A stretch of DNA of 64,000 nucleotides from Desulfuromonadaceae bacterium (lineage in GTDB: Bacteria; Desulfobacterota; Desulfuromonadia; Geobacterales; Pseudopelobacteraceae), in the NCBI GenBank assembly GCA_028681335.1, contig JAQUIT010000015.1:1-64000 (forward strand), in the 5' to 3' direction. The translations under genes and the position numbers were made by a program. How positions within the stretch are numbered: the first letter of the stretch is position 1; each line of letters opens with the position of its first letter. The notes beneath the pieces are model-generated. The model saw nothing but the letters and a program-made list of their open reading frames with translations. It was not told where the DNA came from and did not search any database. This document shows, one piece after another, positions 36,822-47,299 of this stretch.

Positions 36822-38264
36822 ATGAGATACCAACCTGTCATCGGTCTTGAAGTTCACGTCCAGCTCCTGACCGACACCAAAATATTCTGCGGCTGCTCAA
36901 CAAAGTTCGGGGCCGAACCAAACTCACAGACCTGCCCGGTCTGCCTGGGACTCCCCGGCGCTCTGCCGGTGCTCAACAAGAAAGTCGTGGAATTCGCCAT
37001 CAAGGCCGGACTCTCCACCAACTGTTCCATTACGCCGCGCAGCATCTTCGCACGCAAGAACTACTTCTACCCGGACCTCCCCAAGGGATACCAGATCAGT
37101 CAGTTTGAAGACCCGATCTGCCAGTGGGGGTGGCTGGATATAAAAATTGACGGAGAGGAGTCCAAGCGGATCAGCATCACCCGCATTCACATGGAAGAGG
37201 ACGCCGGCAAGCTTGTTCACGGCGAATTATCCGGACAGAATGACGGTTCCGGCGTTGACTTGAACCGGGCCTGCACGCCACTTCTGGAGGTAGTTTCCGA
37301 ACCGGACCTCCGCTCTTCCGACGAAGCGGTGTCCTACCTGAAGCAGTTGCACCAGATTGTAACCTGGCTCGGCATCTGTGACGGCAACATGGAAGAGGGG
37401 AGTTTCCGCTGTGATGCCAATGTTTCGGTGATGCCGGTCGGCTCAGACACATTCGGCACCCGGGCTGAGATCAAAAATGTCAACTCGTTCAAATTCGTCA
37501 AACAGGCCATTGAATACGAGATCCAGCGCCAGATTGACCTGATTGAGGACGGCGGCACGGTTGTTCAGGAAACACGTCTTTTTGACCCGAACAGCGGCAC
37601 AACCCGCTCGATGCGCAGTAAGGAAGAGGCCCACGACTACCGCTATTTCCCCGATCCTGACCTGGTGCCGCTGGTTATCAGTGAAGAATGGGTGGAGCGC
37701 TCGCGTCAGGAACTGCCGGAACTGCCGGAACAACGTCAGCAGCGCTTTATGGCCGAGCTTGGCTTGCCTCCCTACGATGCCGAAGTGCTAACCGCTAGCC
37801 GGGCTTTGGCTGATTATTTTGAAGCTGGTGTCGCCGCAGGCGGCAACGCCAAAACGGTTGGCAACTGGATCATGGGCGAAATAACCAGGGCTTTAAATGA
37901 CAGCGGCACACCGATTGAATCCTGTCCGGTATCGCCGGTCCAACTGGCTGAACTGTTAAAACTGATCGATAACGGCACTATTTCAGGAAAGATTGCCAAA
38001 ACTGTTTTTGATGAGATGTGGCGCAGCGGCAAAGCGCCACAGAGCATTGTCGAAGAGCAGGGACTGGTGCAGGTTTCCGACACGGGAGCCATCGAAAGCA
38101 TCATTGACGAAATAATGGCTGCCAATGCCGCACAGGTGGAGGATTATCGCGGCGGCAAGGACAAAATGTTCGGCTTTTTCGTCGGACAGGTCATGAAAGC
38201 CAGCAAAGGAAAGGCTAACCCGTCGGTGGTTAACGAGCTGCTGCTGAACAAATTAAAGGGGTAG
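36822..38264 (+). CDS. gatB: Aspartyl/glutamyl-tRNA amidotransferase subunit B
   Basis: A 480-residue GatB, the tRNA-binding kinase subunit that phosphorylates the misacylated residue. Signatures are [16 protein letters not shown] near the start, [15 protein letters not shown], and the zinc-site cysteines CGCS...CPVC. The C-terminal YqeY-like tail (about 400-480) has [28 protein letters not shown] lies 9 bases before the ATG. It starts 18 bp after gatA. Confidence 0.98.
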   Translation: MRYQPVIGLEVHVQLLTDTKIFCGCSTKFGAEPNSQTCPVCLGLPGALPVLNKKVVEFAIKAGLSTNCSITPRSIFARKNYFYPDLPKGYQISQFEDPICQWGWLDIKIDGEESKRISITRIHMEEDAGKLVHGELSGQNDGSGVDLNRACTPLLEVVSEPDLRSSDEAVSYLKQLHQIVTWLGICDGNMEEGSFRCDANVSVMPVGSDTFGTRAEIKNVNSFKFVKQAIEYEIQRQIDLIEDGGTVVQETRLFDPNSGTTRSMRSKEEAHDYRYFPDPDLVPLVISEEWVERSRQELPELPEQRQQRFMAELGLPPYDAEVLTASRALADYFEAGVAAGGNAKTVGNWIMGEITRALNDSGTPIESCPVSPVQLAELLKLIDNGTISGKIAKTVFDEMWRSGKAPQSIVEEQGLVQVSDTGAIESIIDEIMAANAAQVEDYRGGKDKMFGFFVGQVMKASKGKANPSVVNELLLNKLKG

Positions 38265-38278
38265 GATTGGAGTCAGCT

Positions 38279-38641
38279 ATGAGCCGTACGGTGATGATTG
38301 TTGATGACTCTCTCTTCATGCGCAAGATTCTGCATGGAATACTCGTTGATAAAGGGTATATCGTCTCCGCCGAGGCGGCAAGCGGCATAGAGGCGATGAG
38401 GAACCTGCACGGCAATCACCCGGACATCATCCTGCTGGACATCGTTCTGCCCGACTCAAACGGTCTCGACCTGCTGGAGTCCATCATCACCACCTGTCCA
38501 AACACAAAGGTTGTTGTCTGCTCTTCGATTGCACAACCGCTGGTCATCAGTAAAGCGCTCGATCTGGGAGCCAGGGCCTTTATCCAGAAACCGTTCACCC
38601 CCGAAAAAGTTGCTGAAGCACTGGAAGGTCTGGAGGATTGA
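38279..38641 (+). CDS. CheY-like single-domain response regulator
   Basis: A 120-residue receiver domain with nothing attached. Acidic pair D9-D10, phosphoacceptor D54 (LLDIVLPDSNG), and the conserved Lys in QKPF (near 104) are present. The ATG at 38279 has GGAG 6 bases upstream. It starts 14 bp after gatB and runs into the cheA-like gene 3 bp later, so it is the likely phosphorylation partner of that kinase, possibly acting on a motor or another output. No methyl-accepting protein or cheW lies nearby. Confidence 0.9.
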   Translation: MSRTVMIVDDSLFMRKILHGILVDKGYIVSAEAASGIEAMRNLHGNHPDIILLDIVLPDSNGLDLLESIITTCPNTKVVVCSSIAQPLVISKALDLGARAFIQKPFTPEKVAEALEGLED

Positions 38642-38644
38642 CCA

Positions 38645-40267
38645 ATGGACATGTCCCCCTATCGGGATCTGTTCGTTTCCGAAGCCCGCTCCCATCTCTC
38701 CGCATTCGGCGAACTGATCGTACACATTGAGAAGTCTGCCGCCGACCCCGCCGCACTTGATGAGCTCTTTCGCCATGCCCATTCCATGAAAGGAATGGCT
38801 GCGACTATGGGATATGAGCACATTGTCGCGCTGGCCCACATCATGGAAAATCAGCTGAGCCGGATTCGCAGCGGCGAATTTCCGCTACAGTCTGTTATTG
38901 CCGACCTCCTGCTCGAAGGGAGTGACACGCTGGCACGACTGGTAGCAGAGATTGAAGCTGGCAGCAGCACATCTGAAGATACAACCGGCCTGATTCGTCG
39001 GCTGGCGACATTCGACCCGTCAGCCAAAGCTCCCACCATTTCAAAAACGCCACACGAGGGGACAGAGGCTCCACCGGAGCCCATAGCTGCAGCGCCACAC
39101 CAATTCCGCCAGACAGACTCCTTCAAAAGCATCCGCATCAGAACAGAAACCCTTGACCATCTGGTCAATATCACCGGAGAGCTGATTACCAACCGCTATC
39201 GTCTGGCAGAGGCCATCGGCCTGGCTGATGCAACCGAATGCCGCGAGCCGCTGCACCAGCTTACCGGATTGCTACGCGCCCTGCGCGATGAAGTCTTCAA
39301 GGCACGCATGCTGCCATTCGCCATTATTGCCGAACGTTTCCCCAGACTGGTGCGCGACCTGGCCCGCAAACAGAGGAAAGATGTCGATTTTCAACTTGTC
39401 GGAAACGAGATTGAACTTGATCGCGGTATTTTGGAAGAAATCGCCGAACCGATCATCCACATCCTGCGCAATGCCGTCGACCACGGGCTGGAAACGGCCG
39501 CTGAACGGGTGGCTGCAGGCAAATCCGCTGCCGGCACAGTAACCATGACTGTCTGCCGCGACCAGGACCATGTGGAAATTATCATTGCCGACGACGGACG
39601 CGGCATGGACCCGGAACGACTGAAACAGAAAGCGGTCGAGCGTGGCATCATATCACCGGAACGGGCCGCGCAGATGACGACTCAGGATGCCTACCAGCTG
39701 ATCTGCGCGCCGGGGTTTTCTACCGCCGCAACCGTTACGGATATTTCAGGCCGTGGAGTCGGCATGGATGCCGTGCGCGAAGCGGTACAGACGTTGGTCG
39801 GCGTTCTGACCATTCACTCCACGAGCGGGAGGGGAAGCCGTTTTGTCATGCGGCTGCCCATAACGGTCTCTATCATCAATGCCCTGATTGTACAGTGTGG
39901 CCAGTTTGATCTGGCCTTGCCACTGAACGCTGTCGCGCGAACAATGGAACTGAAACGTACCGAAATCCTTGAGAACGCCGGGAGCCCTACCATCCTGGTT
40001 GACGGGGCACAGATCCCGCTCCGGAGCCTGCGGCAGTCATTGGGCCTGCCGGCACCAGCAGAGGCAGAAGATGCTCTGACCACCACGGTCTTATGCGATG
40101 TCGGCGGGACCCTGCTCGCCTTCAGCGTCGACCACATCTCCGGCCAGCAGGAAATTTTTGTCCGACCGCTCCGCTCACCCCTTTCACGCCTGCGCGGAGT
40201 GAGCGGAGCAACTATCACCGGGGACGGGCGGGTACTGTTTATCGTCGATGTCAGCGCCCTGGCCTGA
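38645..40267 (+). CDS. CheA-like histidine kinase lacking a P2 domain
   Basis: A 540-residue kinase. The HPt domain has phosphoacceptor H46 in HAHSMKGMA. A variable Ala/Pro-rich linker (about 120-150) is where P2 would be. The dimerisation part starts near 160, with TETLDHLVNITGELITNR. The HATPase domain has NAVDHGLETAAERVAAGK and DDGRGMDPERLK, and the C-terminal CheW-like domain (about 400-540) has PLRSLRQSLGLP. GGAGG lies upstream of the ATG. It is paired with the single receiver gene before it. Without P2 it would phosphorylate its receiver directly from HPt. The pathway is unknown. Confidence 0.9.
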   Translation: MDMSPYRDLFVSEARSHLSAFGELIVHIEKSAADPAALDELFRHAHSMKGMAATMGYEHIVALAHIMENQLSRIRSGEFPLQSVIADLLLEGSDTLARLVAEIEAGSSTSEDTTGLIRRLATFDPSAKAPTISKTPHEGTEAPPEPIAAAPHQFRQTDSFKSIRIRTETLDHLVNITGELITNRYRLAEAIGLADATECREPLHQLTGLLRALRDEVFKARMLPFAIIAERFPRLVRDLARKQRKDVDFQLVGNEIELDRGILEEIAEPIIHILRNAVDHGLETAAERVAAGKSAAGTVTMTVCRDQDHVEIIIADDGRGMDPERLKQKAVERGIISPERAAQMTTQDAYQLICAPGFSTAATVTDISGRGVGMDAVREAVQTLVGVLTIHSTSGRGSRFVMRLPITVSIINALIVQCGQFDLALPLNAVARTMELKRTEILENAGSPTILVDGAQIPLRSLRQSLGLPAPAEAEDALTTTVLCDVGGTLLAFSVDHISGQQEIFVRPLRSPLSRLRGVSGATITGDGRVLFIVDVSALA

Positions 40268-40418
40268 GACCGCCAGACAGGCCGCTCTGATCAAGCAATG
40301 GCTGAGTGCACAGGAACCGAACATTGAAACGGTTGCGGCTATCATCCATATATGGCAGAATCGACAGGTTGTAAAACAGTCCGAACGTAATCAACCTCGT
40401 TGCAAAAGGAAGTCCCTT

Positions 40419-41129
40419 ATGTTGAAAATAGGTACATTATGCCTGGCCATGACCCTTTTTGTTCTTCCGGTATCAGCAGCATCCACCCCGGCTACACTTA
40501 AAAACGTTGTCGCTGCCCTCGAAAAAGGGTATGCCGGGCTGCAGGACGTGCAGGCCGACTTTTCCCAGAAGACGTCTATAAGCGCCATCAATCGCGAGCA
40601 GAAAGGGAGCGGCGAAGTTCTACTGAAGCGCCCCGCATCGGCAACCGCCATGTTCCGTTTCAATTATTCCAAGCCTAAACAGCAGATCATCTCCAACGGC
40701 AAGCAGGTCTGGTTCTATACGCCGGATAACAAGCAGGTCATGGTCAACAGTGTTGCCGCGATGTTTGCGGGGGGCAACTCCATTGCCCTGTCATACCTTA
40801 CCGGCCTCGGCCACGTTTCACGTGATTTTGATATAGCTTTTGCAACTGAGTCGCAGGACAAAAACGGCAATTACCACCTCGAATTGACCCCGAAAAAACC
40901 GAGCCCGGTTCTCATCCGGCTCCAGTTGACGGTGTCATCCGAAGCGGTTGCGCAGGTGCAGCGGACCGGAGAGGTAAAAAACCTCTTCCCGATCATCTCG
41001 TCGGTAATCCACGATGCCGGCGGTAACCGGACCCGCATCGACTACAGCCAGGCGCGGGTCAACAAAGGAATATCCGACACGAAATTCAACTTCAAGGTCC
41101 CGGCAGGGGTCAATGTAATAAAACCGTAG
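40419..41129 (+). CDS. lolA: Outer-membrane lipoprotein carrier protein LolA
   Basis: A 236-residue periplasmic chaperone that carries lipoproteins from LolCDE to the outer membrane. The signal peptide is about 1-22 (LFVLPVSAAS). The mature part has LQDVQADFSQKT, GSGEVLLKRPASATAMFRF, and KQQIISNGKQVWFYTPDNKQV, all LolA signatures. I chose the ATG at 40419, preceded by AAGGA, over the longer frame overlapping cheA. It follows the cheA-like gene by about 150 bp. Confidence 0.93.
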   Translation: MLKIGTLCLAMTLFVLPVSAASTPATLKNVVAALEKGYAGLQDVQADFSQKTSISAINREQKGSGEVLLKRPASATAMFRFNYSKPKQQIISNGKQVWFYTPDNKQVMVNSVAAMFAGGNSIALSYLTGLGHVSRDFDIAFATESQDKNGNYHLELTPKKPSPVLIRLQLTVSSEAVAQVQRTGEVKNLFPIISSVIHDAGGNRTRIDYSQARVNKGISDTKFNFKVPAGVNVIKP

Positions 41130-41222
41130 CCTGTTCAACGGAACAAGGACATTAACGAACTGCTTTTCTGCCATAACCGGTAGAGAATTGTTTCTATTTT
41201 AATTTAAATTGGGAGGTTACTT

Positions 41223-41708
41223 ATGCCGTCGTTTGACATCGTATCAAAGGTAGATATGCAGGAAGTTGACAACGCTGTGACCCAGGCTGCCAAAGAGATC
41301 AGCCAGCGGTATGATTTCAAGGGATCAAAGAGCTCAATCACTCCTGAGAAAGACTCCGTCAAGGTCCTTGCGGATGACGATTATAAGTTGAAAGCGGTCA
41401 TCGATGTGCTGCAATCCAAATTCATGAAGCGCAACATTTCGATCAAAGCGTTGCAATACGGCAAGGTCGAACAGGCTTCGGGAGGTATGGTGCGCCAGAT
41501 CATCACCGTCCAGCAGGGCATTTCCAAGGAGAAGGGCAAAGAGATTATTGCCGCTATCAAGGAATCAAAGCTGAAGGTGCAGGCACAGATACAGGACGAA
41601 CAGGTGCGGGTGACCGGCAAAAATCGTGACGATCTGCAGGAAGCTATTGCCACCCTTAAAGGAAAAGATCTTGATGTAGAGATGCAGTTCACTAATTTCA
41701 GAGAGTAG
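41223..41708 (+). CDS. yajQ: YajQ-family nucleotide-binding protein
   Basis: A 161-residue protein of the UPF0234/DUF520 family with the two ferredoxin-like halves. [19 protein letters not shown] and [12 protein letters not shown] are typical of the N-terminus; LQAVTG-like and [11 protein letters not shown] close the C-terminus. Members bind nucleotides, and the Xanthomonas relative binds c-di-GMP; the ligand here is not known. GGAGG lies 6 bases before the ATG. Confidence 0.95.
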   Translation: MPSFDIVSKVDMQEVDNAVTQAAKEISQRYDFKGSKSSITPEKDSVKVLADDDYKLKAVIDVLQSKFMKRNISIKALQYGKVEQASGGMVRQIITVQQGISKEKGKEIIAAIKESKLKVQAQIQDEQVRVTGKNRDDLQEAIATLKGKDLDVEMQFTNFRE

Positions 41709-41722
41709 GATCGAGGGATATT

Positions 41723-43069
41723 TTGAGCGAAACAGCAAAACAGAAGGTCAGCATGGTCAGCCTCGGCTGCCCGAAAAACCTGGTAGATGCCGAAGTCATG
41801 CTGGGGATACTCTCGCAGCAGAATTACGAAATTACCATGGACGAGAAGGAGGCCGATGTAATCATCGTCAATACCTGCTCATTCATCAAGGAAGCCAAAC
41901 AGGAGAGCATCGACGCGATCCTCGACCTGGCCGAACGGAAGCATGACGGTCGCTGTCACACCCTGATCGTATCCGGCTGCCTGCCGCAGCGCTATCAGGA
42001 AGAACTGGCAGCGGAACTGCCAGAGGTGGACATCTTCATCGGCACCGGTGACTACCCACGTATCGCCGAGATCCTGGCAGAGAAAAGCGGCGCGGAAGGC
42101 CAACTCCGCTATATCGGTGATCCCGATTTTATCTATGACGAAACTTTGCCGCGTCTGAATTCATCACCGGCCTGGTTCTCGTACCTGAAGATCGGTGAAG
42201 GGTGCTCCAACTGCTGTTCGTACTGCATCATCCCCAAGCTGCGCGGTTCCTACCGCTCACGTCCGCTCGAAGCGCTGGTGGCGGAAGCTGAACGGCTGGT
42301 CGCCCGCGGGGTCAAGGAGATAAACGTCATCTCCCAGGACATCACCCGTTACGGCAGCGACATGACCGACGGCACGACACTGGAAGAGCTTGTCAGGCGG
42401 CTGGCCGCAATCAAGGAGTTGCGCTGGATACGTCTGCTCTATGCCTATCCGGACGGCATCACCGACAGCCTTATTGAGCTGATCCGTGACGAACCGAAAG
42501 TCTGCAAGTACCTGGATATTCCGATCCAGCACATTTCCGACCCGGTTCTGAAAGCGATGAAGCGGAGGAGCTCTGAGCAGCAGATTCGCGATCTGATCCT
42601 CAAGCTGCGCCGTGAAATACCAGGCATCGCCCTGCGTACGTCACTGATCGTCGGCTTCCCGGGTGAAACCCTCGAAGACTTCACCACGCTGACTCATTTT
42701 GTCGAGCAGACCCGCTTTGATCGCCTTGGCGTATTCTGCTACTCACGCGAAGAGGGAACTCCTGCAGCAGAGATGCCGGAGCAGGTATCGGAACGCGTCA
42801 AGCGCGAACGTTACCGCAAACTGATGCGTGCCCAGGCGCGCCTCTCCTTCCGTCACAACCGCACCCTCATCGGCACAACAGAACAGGTCATTGTCGAGGG
42901 ATACAGCGAGGAGACCGAACTGCTGCTCAAGGGGCGTTCGTCACGCCAGGCTCCCGACATCGACGGCCAGGTCTATATCACCTCCGGAAATGCTGATATC
43001 GGCGATATCGTCACGCTCAAGATCACCGACTCGTCTGATTACGACCTGATCGGCGAAATGGTGGAATAG
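41723..43069 (+). CDS. rimO: Ribosomal protein uS12 (Asp88) methylthiotransferase RimO
   Basis: A 448-residue radical-SAM methylthiotransferase with the N-terminal UPF0004 domain ([20 protein letters not shown]), the radical-SAM CxxxCxxC in [17 protein letters not shown], the specific phrase [19 protein letters not shown] and a C-terminal TRAM domain. The Cys pattern and [11 protein letters not shown] distinguish it from MiaB. The TTG at 41723 has GAGG 6 bases upstream; an internal ATG follows 30 bp later. It starts 14 bp after yajQ. Confidence 0.96.
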   Translation: MSETAKQKVSMVSLGCPKNLVDAEVMLGILSQQNYEITMDEKEADVIIVNTCSFIKEAKQESIDAILDLAERKHDGRCHTLIVSGCLPQRYQEELAAELPEVDIFIGTGDYPRIAEILAEKSGAEGQLRYIGDPDFIYDETLPRLNSSPAWFSYLKIGEGCSNCCSYCIIPKLRGSYRSRPLEALVAEAERLVARGVKEINVISQDITRYGSDMTDGTTLEELVRRLAAIKELRWIRLLYAYPDGITDSLIELIRDEPKVCKYLDIPIQHISDPVLKAMKRRSSEQQIRDLILKLRREIPGIALRTSLIVGFPGETLEDFTTLTHFVEQTRFDRLGVFCYSREEGTPAAEMPEQVSERVKRERYRKLMRAQARLSFRHNRTLIGTTEQVIVEGYSEETELLLKGRSSRQAPDIDGQVYITSGNADIGDIVTLKITDSSDYDLIGEMVE

Positions 43070-43111
43070 TCCCGTTTCAATGCTGATAAACGCTTCTGTA
43101 CAAAGGTCGCC

Positions 43112-44524
43112 ATGAAGCTTAACACCAAGCTGATTATCATCATGCTCTCTCTGCTGGTGCTGACGCTGCTGGCCCTCTTCATCCTCAACCAGTCCGCCCA
43201 GACGGCGCTGGTGAACGAGATTCAGGACAGCTCACAGGAGATATCCAAGGCGATCCAGATGAGTATCGAGGACCTCACCTCTGATACCGAGACCTCCCGT
43301 CTGACCGATTATTTGATCAGGGCCCGTGATAAGGGCATCAACGAGATCAACATCATCAACACGGAGGGAGAGATCATTGACTCCTCCGACCCGGCTAAAA
43401 TCGGCAAGAAACGTGAGCTCAAGAAACTTGAGAGGGGGGTGCGGGCAGCCCCCCGACCGGTCGGCGCGGGGGTGCTCTCCCAGAAGCCGTATGAAGTGGT
43501 AGTGCCGGTTATCGTCGGTAACGAGCGGCTCGGCTATGTCCAGATCAACATGTTGCTGGACAATATCCGTGACATTCAACGGGCCAATTTTATCCACCGG
43601 CTTTTTGCAACAGGCATGGTATTTACGGTCGGCATTGCCCTCATTATTTTTCTCGCCCGCCGTTATACAACTCCGATTCAGAACCTTGTGGAGGATTTCA
43701 AGCGGGTCTCCGCGGGCGACCTGTCGGTGACCATTCCGGTTAAAAGCAGCGACGAGATCGGAGAGATGGCTGCAGGCTTCAACAATATGGTTGAAAAACT
43801 GCGTGAGCGCGAAGTACTGGAGAAGCGTCTCTATGAAGCCGAGCACCTGTCGCGCGTCGGGCAACTGGCATCCGGAATCGCCCATGAAATCCGCAATCCA
43901 CTTAATTATATCAGCCTGGCGATAGATCACCTCAAAGCCGAGATGCTCCCCCACTGCGGAGACAACTGCGCGGAACTGGTTGAGTTGACCGACAAGATCA
44001 AGGAAGAGGTACGCCGCGCCAATTATATGGTGGTGAACTTCATGAACTACGGTAGGCCGCTCAAACTGCGCCGGACACAGGTCGTATACCGGGAATTGCT
44101 GGCCAAGGTACTGCCGGTGCTGCAGGACCGACTGACAGAACAGCATATCGTCATCGATCAGCAGATTCCGCCGGACCTGCCGCCACTTTGGGTAGATGGA
44201 GAGCTGTTCCGCAACTGCATTCTTAATTTTGTCTCCAACGCCTCCCAGGCAATGCCGGAGGGGGGCACCATAACTCTTGGCGCACAGCTTGAAGAACGGC
44301 AGGTGAAGCTGACCTTCAGCGACCAGGGGAGCGGCATCTCTCCGGACGACGTCAGTAAAATATTCCAGCCCTATTTTACCACCAAGGATGTCGGCATCGG
44401 CCTCGGACTCGCCATTACCGAACGGATAATCAAGGAACACGGCGGCGGGATAGCCGTTGAAAGCGCCGTTGGCAGCGGCACGACCTTTACCGTAGCGTTA
44501 CCGCTGCAATCAATGGAAACCTGA
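43112..44524 (+). CDS. Membrane sensor histidine kinase (NtrB-like)
   Basis: A 470-residue kinase. Transmembrane helices at about 7-27 and 165-185 flank a periplasmic sensor region. HAMP (about 185-240) and HisKA follow, with phosphoacceptor His258 in GIAHEIRNPLNYIS. HATPase_c ends the protein with N and G boxes (FVSNASQAMPEGG, GLGLAITERI). It overlaps nothing but is 6 bp before the response-regulator start, so the two form one operon. The signal is unknown; the periplasmic domain is not recognised. Confidence 0.94.
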   Translation: MKLNTKLIIIMLSLLVLTLLALFILNQSAQTALVNEIQDSSQEISKAIQMSIEDLTSDTETSRLTDYLIRARDKGINEINIINTEGEIIDSSDPAKIGKKRELKKLERGVRAAPRPVGAGVLSQKPYEVVVPVIVGNERLGYVQINMLLDNIRDIQRANFIHRLFATGMVFTVGIALIIFLARRYTTPIQNLVEDFKRVSAGDLSVTIPVKSSDEIGEMAAGFNNMVEKLREREVLEKRLYEAEHLSRVGQLASGIAHEIRNPLNYISLAIDHLKAEMLPHCGDNCAELVELTDKIKEEVRRANYMVVNFMNYGRPLKLRRTQVVYRELLAKVLPVLQDRLTEQHIVIDQQIPPDLPPLWVDGELFRNCILNFVSNASQAMPEGGTITLGAQLEERQVKLTFSDQGSGISPDDVSKIFQPYFTTKDVGIGLGLAITERIIKEHGGGIAVESAVGSGTTFTVALPLQSMET

Positions 44525-44530
44525 GGAACC

Positions 44531-45916
44531 ATGAAAAACAAGGGCAGCATACTGATCGTCGATGATGAAAAAGGGCAGCGGGACATCCTTAACCTGATCC
44601 TGAAAAAAGATGGCTACGATGTCGTGGATGTGCCAGGTGTGCGCGAAGCGCTGGCTCAGCTGGAAAAACGCGAGTTCGACCTGATCATGACCGACCTGCA
44701 GATGCAGGGACAGAGTGGGCTTGACCTGTTGGACAAGGTCCTTGCCGATGACCCGCAGCAGTGCATCATCATGATGACAGCCCACGGTTCGGTTGATTCT
44801 GCGGTAGAGGCGATGCGCAAAGGTGCCTTCGATTATCTGGAAAAACCGCTGGAGCGCGACAATCTGATACTGACCCTGCAGCGAGCCTTCGAGCGCATCG
44901 GACTGGTGCGTGAAAACCGGGTGCTGCAGAAGCGGGTACAGTCAATTGCAACGATACCCAACATGCAGGGCGAACATCCCAAAATAAAGGAAGTTTTCCG
45001 TATTATCGCCAAAATTGCCCCTTCAAATTCCACCGTCCTGATCGTCGGTGAATCAGGAACCGGCAAGGAGCTGATTTCCCGGGCAATCCATGAAGGGAGC
45101 CCGCGACGCGACAAGCCTTTTATCGCGATCAACTGCGCCGCTATTCCGGACACACTGATCGAAAGCGAGCTGTTCGGCCACGAAAAGGGTAGTTTTACCG
45201 GCGCTGATGCCCGCGAGATCGGCATCTTCGAAGCGGCGGATGGCGGCACGGTGTTTCTCGATGAAATCGGTGAAATGAATGTAGCCATGCAGGCCAAGCT
45301 GCTGCGGGCCATCCAGGAAAAGGAGATTCGCCGGGTGGGTGGCAAGGTTAATATAGGCCTGGATGTACGCGTGGTATCGGCAACCAACAAGGATCTTGAG
45401 CAGGAGATAAAAAAAGGGACCTTTCGTGAGGACCTGTACTACCGGCTGAATGTTATCCGCGTCAATCTCCCCCCCCTTCGTGAGCGGGGAAGCGACATCA
45501 AGACCCTTGCGGAATTTTTTCTGGAAAAATACAGCAAGGCGGCCGGGATTACGCTGGACGGCATCTCAAAGCAGGCGTTGAAACTACTGATGAACTACAC
45601 TTGGCCCGGCAATGTCCGCCAACTTGAATCAGTGATCGAGCGCTCAATTCTGATGGCCGAAAGCAACTACATCGAGCCGGAAGATCTGCCAAGCGAGATA
45701 ACTGCCTGCGCTTCGCTGGCAGGTGGCATTAATTTTGATCTTCCTGCAGAGGGGATTGATTTCGAGGAACTCGAGAAAGGGCTGATCATCAAGGCGATGG
45801 AACGGGCCGAATGGGTAATCGGCAAGGCCGCGCCGCTTCTGGGAATGAGTTACAAAACACTGCAGTACCGTCTCGACAAGTTTGAAATAGAACGCCCGGA
45901 TAAACGGGCAAGGTAG
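44531..45916 (+). CDS. Sigma-54-dependent response regulator (NtrC family)
   Basis: A 461-residue regulator. The receiver (1-120) has phosphoacceptor near Asp55 (MTDLQMQGQSGL). The AAA+ domain has Walker A GESGTGKE near 172, the sigma-54 contact loop GSFTGAD near 220 (a GAFTGA variant with Ser), and Walker B VFLDEIGEM. The C-terminal Fis-type HTH ends with LGMSYKTLQYRLDKF. Partner of the kinase immediately upstream. It ends 4 bp from the convergent outer-membrane gene. Confidence 0.96.
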   Translation: MKNKGSILIVDDEKGQRDILNLILKKDGYDVVDVPGVREALAQLEKREFDLIMTDLQMQGQSGLDLLDKVLADDPQQCIIMMTAHGSVDSAVEAMRKGAFDYLEKPLERDNLILTLQRAFERIGLVRENRVLQKRVQSIATIPNMQGEHPKIKEVFRIIAKIAPSNSTVLIVGESGTGKELISRAIHEGSPRRDKPFIAINCAAIPDTLIESELFGHEKGSFTGADAREIGIFEAADGGTVFLDEIGEMNVAMQAKLLRAIQEKEIRRVGGKVNIGLDVRVVSATNKDLEQEIKKGTFREDLYYRLNVIRVNLPPLRERGSDIKTLAEFFLEKYSKAAGITLDGISKQALKLLMNYTWPGNVRQLESVIERSILMAESNYIEPEDLPSEITACASLAGGINFDLPAEGIDFEELEKGLIIKAMERAEWVIGKAAPLLGMSYKTLQYRLDKFEIERPDKRAR

Positions 45917-45919
45917 CTA

Positions 45920-47191
45920 TTAGAAGGGATACCCCAGGCCAACAAACACCGCCGGCCCATCCTTGCCGATACCCAGATCTACCCTGCCGATAATATTCGG
46001 GCGTACGACGGCCCGAAAGCCGACGCCGGGGTTAAACTCGACGTCAGAAACGCTGACCTTCTCCAACGACTCCATCACCGCACCCACGTCAATAAACGGC
46101 GCAAGCTCCCAGTCGGCCGTCACGCCGAACACCTCCCAACGGAAGAGCCGGATACGCTCCTCAAGGTTGCAGAGCATGAAGCTGTTGTCGATGAAGCGGT
46201 TACGACCGTACCCCCGCAGAGTGGACTCCCCCCCCAGAATACTCTGTTCCAGAAACGGGACATCGTTACCCAGTGTCTGGTTATACATCAGACGAAACAC
46301 GCTTATATATTTGGCGTTACTGAGCGGGATAAAACCCTTCGCCTCTACCTCATAGTGTCGGTAGTTGCCTGCCCCACCCCACTCTCTCATGGTCGGCTCG
46401 AATGCAATCCGGGCATAGCCGCCATAGGATGGGGTTTCCGGGTCATCAAGCGTACTGTATGAAAATGAAACACGCAGTGCATGGGTGGTAAATCCGTCAA
46501 TGCCCGGTACCGTTGCCGCCGAGAATTTATCATTGATGTCCGGAATCCCGCTAAAAGCTCCCCGACGGATGCGGACGTTGCGATATCGATCACCGATGGT
46601 GAGCTGGTAGTGTCGTCCCACGTGGTAACCGGCGGAAATATTATAACCGGCTTCATCGTTGGCATAATTTGTTTCCATCTGCTGCGGACTTCTGGCGTTA
46701 AAACCAAAAAAACGCGAGGAACCGTCGGACAGTTTAAAGACGAACCCGTTCAGCTCAAACTTCTGCCCCAGCAGAGCGGTATCTTTGACCCGAAACTCGT
46801 AATCATGATTGACCCTTTCCGACCGGGAAAGGTTGAACTCGAAGTTCCTGTCGGGAGCCGGATAGAAAGCACCGTACAATGAAGCGGTCACGCCGAAGGT
46901 TCTGTTGTAAGTGAGCTGCGGTGCAAGCAGGGCTGCAACCTCATCCTGCCTGTTATGGCCAAGGAACGCCGTCAAGGCACCGGTCGTGACACCTTCGTTA
47001 GGGCTTGAAGCGATCACCGGCAGCGGCACCGTAACCAGCTTCATCGTCTCTTCGGCGGAATAGCCCGTCAGGGGAGGGCGACCGATGTCCCGGGGGATGT
47101 AGCTGGTGCAGCCGGCCACCATCAACATGGTCGTGCAGAAAATTAATCTAACCGGCCGGAGCGCCCTTGATGTGGGAAAAGTGGTCTGCAT
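45920..47191 (-). CDS. Omp85-like outer-membrane barrel protein with lipobox
   Basis: A 423-residue protein. The N-terminus has a signal peptide with a lipobox-like VAGC (cleavage before the Cys). The rest is a surface-antigen D15/BamA C-terminal barrel with the conserved LRGYGRNRFIDNS loop motif and an aromatic C-terminus (VFVGLGYPF). No POTRA domains precede the barrel, unlike BamA or TamA. The ATG at 47191 is preferred; an upstream TTG at 47230 also reads in frame but overlaps TTGACA-N18-TACAAG, more likely a promoter. Function is not known. Confidence 0.85.
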   Translation of the reverse strand: MQTTFPTSRALRPVRLIFCTTMLMVAGCTSYIPRDIGRPPLTGYSAEETMKLVTVPLPVIASSPNEGVTTGALTAFLGHNRQDEVAALLAPQLTYNRTFGVTASLYGAFYPAPDRNFEFNLSRSERVNHDYEFRVKDTALLGQKFELNGFVFKLSDGSSRFFGFNARSPQQMETNYANDEAGYNISAGYHVGRHYQLTIGDRYRNVRIRRGAFSGIPDINDKFSAATVPGIDGFTTHALRVSFSYSTLDDPETPSYGGYARIAFEPTMREWGGAGNYRHYEVEAKGFIPLSNAKYISVFRLMYNQTLGNDVPFLEQSILGGESTLRGYGRNRFIDNSFMLCNLEERIRLFRWEVFGVTADWELAPFIDVGAVMESLEKVSVSDVEFNPGVGFRAVVRPNIIGRVDLGIGKDGPAVFVGLGYPF

Positions 47192-47299
47192 AAGACGGTT
47201 CTTGTAGCATCGGGCTACCGACACTGTCAATTTTCTTGCTGGCAGGCATGTTTTTGCGTAGTATTTACCTCACTTTATTTGATCCTTGGAGCTGACACC

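Noticed and set aside
43232..44440. 402-codon minus-strand frame over the sensor kinase
   Set aside because: Antisense to a clear histidine kinase and without recognisable features.
47225..47230. TTG start for the Omp85-like gene giving 13 extra residues
   Set aside because: TTGACA there looks like a -35 element, and the internal ATG gives a better signal peptide.
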